Of a stretch of 64,000 bases of DNA, positions 58,911 through 64,000 are shown in pieces. How positions within the stretch are numbered: position 1 is the first letter of the stretch; every line of letters begins with the position of its first letter. The translations under genes and the position numbers were made by a program. The notes under the pieces were generated by a model, which was not told the DNA's origin, did not search any database, and saw only the letters and a program-made list of their open reading frames with translations. The DNA is from Rattus norvegicus. Its lineage: Eukaryota > Chordata > Mammalia > Rodentia > Muridae. The stretch spans positions 186,001 to 250,000 of the forward strand of contig NW_026947393.1 in the NCBI RefSeq assembly GCF_036323735.1, read 5' to 3'.

Positions 58911-58934
58911 GGCAGACAGACAGACAGACAGACA

Positions 58935-58983
<49 letters not shown>
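58911..58983. repeat. (CAGA)n-(CA)n microsatellite
   Basis: About seven CAGA units followed by about 24 CA units. Confidence 0.95.
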
Positions 58984-58984
<1 letters not shown>

Positions 58985-60307
58985 AAAACAAAGCATCAGT
59001 CATGGGGACAAATATGTAGATCAATGATAAGGAGCTTCAACCAGGGAAGAAAAGTCAAATTCTTCTGTTGGGTGCCACATGTGACAACGTCTATACTCCT
59101 GAAAGGGTGTCACTACTACATTTATGGACAGCATCCATTAGAAACCTACAGACAGGGAATGGTAAAGTAAGTGTAGAGTCTAGGTATTATTAAACTATAC
59201 ATGTTTATTAGAGCCCCATGTAACTTTTGTCATGATCCTGGCAGTCCCAGCAAAGAGAAGCAAGCCCATGGTCAGCCTGCCATGCACTTCTTGGATCTCT
59301 GAAAATTTACCTTCCATACATGCTTATTGGGCCCTAAGCTTGTTGGGAGTTGTTGAATATTCTGCATCTTCACAGGTGTTTAAGTTCTAGTCTAGTAGAG
59401 TTGGATGTCAACTCTATTTCTAATTGTGGTTCTCCAGAGGACACCTAGTTCAGATCACACTAGGGTTTATAAGATAAGGAAGTGCTTAAACTGGCAAGAA
59501 ATATGTTATCATTAGTAAAGACTGTTCTAGGATAGAGGAAAAAATATGACAGAGACGCAGAGAGACACACACACACAGAGAGAATGAAAGAATATGCCTT
59601 ATGTACATGAAGCCAGAAAAGAATTTGTGAATCTAGAAGACAAGGTATGAAGGACTACCTGTAAATCCCAGGTAACTAAGAAAGAACCTTGGACACAGTT
59701 TTGATATTGAGGCTTCATACAGCTTGGCCTTTACCAATGTGAGACACTACATTTCCATGAGCAAATCCTTAGCCTGGAAAACGTAGTTATGGTGGCCCCC
59801 CCAAAAAACAAAACAAAACAAAACACAGAATTGTCCCCTTTGTCTGTTTCTCATTACTCTGATCTCCCATGTCACAAGAGGCTGAGTGGTCTTCCACATA
59901 CCCTCACATGCAGCTCACAAGGAACAGCACCTATCTTCATCAGTACTTCATCTGAGCCTACCCTTGGCCTTTGGATGGTACTCAGGAACTGAACTGACAG
60001 GTTACATATTCCTAGCTGGGTGTCAAACTTCAGACATGAGAATCCCACTCTGTGATTGTCAACAGTTCCATTTATCCATTGGGATGGCAGTGTCACAATG
60101 GCTGCACCTGTCTTTTCATGCATTTCACATGCTTTATGTGTCCGAGTTGAAAGTCTCTCTCAGATTATTTACAGATCCACAGGATGCAGCTTGGCTTCAA
60201 AGGCCACATGTCTGACTACAGAAGCCACGAAAACAATGTCACAGTTCACAGCTATAATGTAGACATGTCAGGGTATTTCCTCCAAGTTTTGCTTTGAAGC
60301 ATATTCT
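58984..60307. other. Unique-looking interval
   Basis: No gene recognised. Short low-complexity spots: ACACACAC near 59565 and (AAAAC)n at 59803-59826. Overlapping frames on both strands at 59872-60215 have no recognisable features. Confidence 0.35.
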
Positions 60308-60821
60308 TTTTTTTCTTTATTAACTTGAGTATTTCTTATTTACATTTCAATTGTTATTGCCTTTCCCGGTTTCTGAGCCAACATCTCCCTAACCCCACTC
60401 TCTAACCCCTAAGCCCATTGTATATGGTTGTTCCCATCCCCATTCTCCCCCCATTACCGCCCTTGCCCCAAAAATCACCTTCACTGGGGATTCAATGTTA
60501 GCAGGACTAAGGGATTGCCCTTCCACTGGTGCTCCTACTAGGCTATTCATTGTTCCCTATGAGGTTGGAGCCCACGATCAGTCCATGTATAATCTTTAGG
60601 GAGTGGCTTAGTCCCTGGAACCTCTAGTTCCTTGGCATTGTTGTTCATATGGGTTCTCAAGCCCCTTCAAGTACTTCCAGTCCTGTCTCTGTTTCCTTCA
60701 ACGGGGGTCCCGTTCTCAGTTCAATGGTTTGCTGCTGGCATTCCCCTATGTATTTGCTGTATTCTGGCTGTTTCTCTCAGGTGAAATCTACATCCAGTTC
60801 CTGTCAGCCTGCCCTTACTTG
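60308..60821 (-). mobile_element. L1 3' UTR insertion
   Basis: A T-rich start (A-tail on the minus strand) then the complement of a young rodent L1 3' end: CTTTATTAACTTGAGTATTT, CTTTCCCGGTTTCTGAGCC, CCTTCCACTGGTGCTCCTAC, CCTCTAGTTCCTTGGCATTG. Probable target-site duplication AAGC(A/G)TATTCTTTT at 60295-60308 and 60823-60836. 5'-truncated within the 3' UTR. The frame 60649-60915 is chance. Confidence 0.88.
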
Positions 60822-61799
60822 TCAAGCGTATTCTTTTATTACAGATAATGCTAATCTTTCTAGAAGGCCACATTGTGGGAGACCATTTGGATTATGCCCC
60901 ATCCACAGTTTATAGATTTTTTACAGAGAATTCTTTCAGTGAAAATGGTTTCTGTAAATTGCATACAAACTAACTATTTAAGGACACAAACACACACACA
61001 TAGACACAAAAGGTACACAGATACACACAGACACACACAGACACAAACAGACACACACAGTGTGCAGGGATAATAGAGATGTGTATGTTAAAAAAAGTTA
61101 GGATAGTGTATCGATAATATAAAATATGAAGGGTTACACTAAAATCTAAGACACTAGGATGGAGGATGGGAAGCAATTGTGAGGTATGCTTTCCCACAAC
61201 TTGGACACATGAAAAATGAAGTAGGAGACATCAGAACTGCATTGTCAAACAAAGACAAGAAACGTACACAATCAATTGAATGCAAATACAGCTCATCTTG
61301 CTGATCTCTAATGGAAGAGTTCAGGTGTTTCCCACACCTCTCCAGCATAGTATTTCATTGCAGTCCAATGCTAGAACACCAAAGGATATTCAAGAACATA
61401 TAAGGAGATGAAGCCAGAATGTCAGCATTCCCAGAGATCAGTTGAGCAGGGAGTTTTGTTTTCCTATGTCTACCTTAGCTATGCTTCAGAAAACCAAGGA
61501 GACAGTCTCCTCAAGCATATCCACATCTGTACTGGGTGTAATTTGTCTTCAGAACATCTTTGGCTGTAGTTACAGAAGCCAGGATGAAAACTACAAACTA
61601 TGTCAGCATAAAGTTGATGTGCATATGGCCAGGATCACTGCTAAGTCTCTCTAGACCTACGAGTGTAGATAGACATGCCTTATAGGAATAGAACATGGTT
61701 GTTTAGTTCCTCCAATTACTGTTCAGGACACGTACAGAAGTCAGGAAGGAACCAGTCCCTCTTCTGTTTCACTAATTGATATTTCTTCAATATAGTAGA
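60822..61799. other. Unique-looking interval with a CA-rich microsatellite
   Basis: 60987-61061 is CACACA/ACAGAC-rich. 61442-61654 and minus 61154-61348 are open but have no features I can place. No gene recognised. Confidence 0.35.
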
Positions 61800-62994
61800 A
61801 AACTGTCTGCCAAAGACACTGTCATTAGGACAAAACAGAAGGAAACAGATTGGGAAAAGGTCTACACCAATCCTACATCTGACAGAGGGCTATTACCTAG
61901 TACATACAAGGAACTCAAGAAATTACGCTTAAGAGAGACAAATAATCCTATTAAAATTGTGGTACAGAACTAAGTAAAGATTTCTCAACTGAGGAATATC
62001 AAATATCTGAGAAGCATCTAAATAAATGTTGATCATATTTAGTCATCAAGGAAATGTAAATGAAAACAACCCTTAGATTCCACCTCACACATGTAAGAAT
62101 GGCTAAAATAAAAACTCCGGAGAGAACAGATGTTGATAAGAATGTCAAGTGAGAGGAAAGCTCCATCTTTGTTGGTGGCATAACGAACTGGTTAAACCAC
62201 TCTGGAAATCAGTCTGAAGATTCTTCAGAAAATTGGAAATTTCATTACTTGAGGACCCAGATATACCTCTCCTGGGTATATAACCAAAAGATGCTCCAAC
62301 ATACAAAAAAGACATATCCTCAAATATGTTCATAGCTGCCTTATTTATAATACCCAGGAGCTAGAAGAAACCCTAATGGAATTCATCAGAGGAATGGATA
62401 CAGAAAATATGGTACATCTACAAAATGGTGTACTACTAGGGTTTCAAAACCAATGATCTCAAAAAAGACATAGACAAATGGAATGAACTAGAAAATATCA
62501 CACTGATTGAGGTAACAAAGTACAGAAAAACACATATGGTATGAAACCATCGAAAGTGAATATTGGCAAAAAAGCTCAAGTTACCCAAGATGCAGTCCAC
62601 AGACAACTGGAAGCTCAAGAAAAGAACACACAAAATGTTCATGCTTCACTCCTTTTTAAAAGATGGAACAATGCTATCTATGAATTTAGAGGAGAGACTG
62701 ACGGAATCCCATTCAGATTATGCCGTACATGTGGCAGAAATACATATACATCAGTCACCAAAATAGATAAGATTGATGAAGCTTAGAAGTGCATGCTGAC
62801 AGGAACTGTATATAGATCTTCCATGTGAGACACAGCTAGAGCATATCAAATACAGAAGTGCATTCTAGTGGCAAATCAGTAAACTGAAAACGGACAGTAA
62901 TGGGGGTTGTAGAAGAGGCGGGGTGCCAGTTTGGGATCTTATGGTCAAGAAATTGGGAAGGGAAATAAGATTTGAAATGTACATATAAAATATC
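61800..62994 (+). mobile_element. L1 3' part running into the second array
   Basis: ORF2 3' text (CAAAGACACTGTCATTAGGAC, GGCTATTACCTAGTACATAC, CCTCTCCTGGGTATATAACC) continues into the 3' UTR (GATAAGATTGATGAAGCTTA, GAGACACAGCTAGAGCATAT). About 250 bp of UTR are missing near 62897. The A-rich tail (TTGCTTAAAAATTAAAAAAT) leads directly into a monomer body. It is the same L1 3' UTR that is built into every array monomer, but here its upstream ORF2 part is still attached. Confidence 0.85.
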
Positions 62995-64000
62995 CAATTA
63001 GAAAAAATGAATAAAATTTGCTTAAAAATTAAAAAATGAAAGAAATAAAAGAGAAGATAACTGCCATGTAATCACAGCTATTGACTCAGAAATCTAAAGG
63101 TCATTTTCAGGGAATGATAGAAAAAGTAATACTAGTGGAATGCCCGAGATAATGAAATCTCAACTAGAATCATTTCTCTCTCCCAGATAACGGTGCCAGA
63201 CACAAACTGCACTATATGAATCCAAAGAATGGAGGAGTTTACTTTGAGGGGATGACACAACACTTGTCTTTCCCTTCTTCCTTATTTCCTTTTTCTTCTT
63301 GACCAAAAGAAGAAAGGCCATGAGCTCTCAGGAAACAACTATGCCCTGCTGAACACTTGGCTTTTGGAATAAAGAATTAATGATATAAATTCTCTGACTT
63401 ACAGGAACCAAACAACAGGGAAGTCCATATGTTTCTGAGAGGCTCCAAGCTCCTTATTCCCATATGTGGTAGTGTCAAATCAAGGCTATCTCTTCAGAGA
63501 TCCCACTCAATCACTACTAAGGTCTCTTTGTGCTATCCCAAGTATCACATATTTCTTCCTTTTTGGTTATACCAAGACAGAAGTCCAGCATTCTTTTCCC
63601 CATCACTGATATCTTCATCCTCTTTATTCTTCCTCCCTGTTTATTTCAATTAGAGGCCAATTAGTATACCCCAGAGGTACTGCAGGAATATCTGAGAGGC
63701 AGTTGCAGGCACGACAACACTTGTGACATCACAGAAGAAGACAGGGACCTCCAGGATACAAGAGATATTTCAGGGAGGGACTAATGATGACGTCACTGAG
63801 ACCTGCCATGGCCTAATACCTAAACAGTTTTCCTTACACTGATCAGATTTGGAGTGCCCTTTCCAGGTATGTCTCCTGTGACACAGTGGAAACCTTTACA
63901 TACTCCATCTCTTTAAAGCTAGAGAAATCTCTTGCTTCATTAGTGGTTACATGTTCTGAATGGAGAAAGGTAGTCAGGGTTTGGCATGGGTAGAAAAGAT
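62995..64000 (+). repeat. Array monomer at the right edge (second array or copy), continues past window
   Basis: CTATTGACTCAGAAATCTAA at 63078, then the full series of body landmarks in the same order and orientation as monomers 1-9, still running at the last base. Octamers: TGACATCA at 63724-63731 and a perfect CRE palindrome TGACGTCA at 63788-63795. Confidence 0.88.
63724..63795. promoter_or_regulatory. Paired CRE-like octamers in the monomer body
   Basis: TGACATCA and TGACGTCA, 64 bp apart. The second is the consensus CREB/ATF palindrome. The same pair, as TGACATCA and TGATGTCA, occurs in monomers 2, 3 and 6 at the same spacing, and one member survives in monomers 1, 5, 7 and 8. Whether anything binds is unknown. 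Confidence 0.4.

Noticed and set aside
60649..60915. 88-codon Ser/Cys-rich open frame
   Set aside because: Most of it is antisense to an L1 3' UTR insertion.
1..64000. CRISPR arrays, operons, ribosome-binding sites, bacterial mobile elements
   Set aside because: All evidence (SINEs, LINEs, microsatellites, stop-dense AT-rich DNA) indicates a mammalian nuclear genome. The regular repeats seen are macrosatellite, minisatellite and decapeptide repeats without a direct-repeat/unique-spacer pattern.

Overview
The window looks like gene-poor rodent nuclear DNA, most likely rat. Three tRNA-Ala-derived ID SINEs, a B2/B3-type SINE, rodent L1 elements of several ages (including Lx-like 3' UTRs) and long (TA)n, (TG)n and purine microsatellites point that way. 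I see no intact protein-coding gene. The long open frames are decayed L1, low-complexity repeat or old pseudogene remains.

Layout. 1-8.87 kb: old inverted L1 remains, a GC-richer LTR-like block, a decayed unrecognised coding frame on the minus strand (4.49-4.93 kb) and unique AT-rich DNA. 8.87-28.10 kb: a tandem array of about eight and a half diverged monomers of roughly 2.2 kb. Each monomer is about 1.6 kb of non-L1 'body' plus about 0.5 kb of L1 3' UTR, with a TA-rich microsatellite at the junction. Single copies carry later insertions (two ID elements, L1 3' ends, an unclassified 0.6-kb insert). 28.1-35 kb: Lx-like L1 3' UTR copies, one with a twin-priming inversion, a small minisatellite and a long TG tract. 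36.1-40.2 kb: a 5'-truncated sense L1 ending in a 230-nt purine tract. 44.6-50.3 kb: an antisense L1 with decayed ORF2 and ORF1 and two repeated 5' UTR units, but no 3' end. 50.34-52.36 kb: a coding-like block with a period of about 10 codons (about 65 degenerate decapeptides), broken by stops and frameshifts. 52.4-54.1 kb: an L1 3' end followed by a block that is a diverged duplicate of the first 640 bases of the window. 54-61.8 kb: largely unique DNA with a B2/B3 SINE, purine and CA microsatellites, and two related exon-like segments on the minus strand. 61.8-64 kb: an L1 that runs straight into another copy of the array monomer, which continues past the window.

The most informative structure is the array and its second copy at the right edge. 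At the right edge the L1 is longer (ORF2 end plus 3' UTR) than inside the monomers, suggesting that tandem duplication began with a breakpoint at the TA-rich start of an L1 3' UTR. Most monomers keep a pair of CRE-like octamers 55-65 bp apart, one of them a perfect TGACGTCA in the right-edge copy. The duplicated block at 1 and 53.49 kb lies 8.9 and 9.5 kb upstream of the two arrays, consistent with an older, larger segmental duplication. Boundaries and identities were judged by eye.
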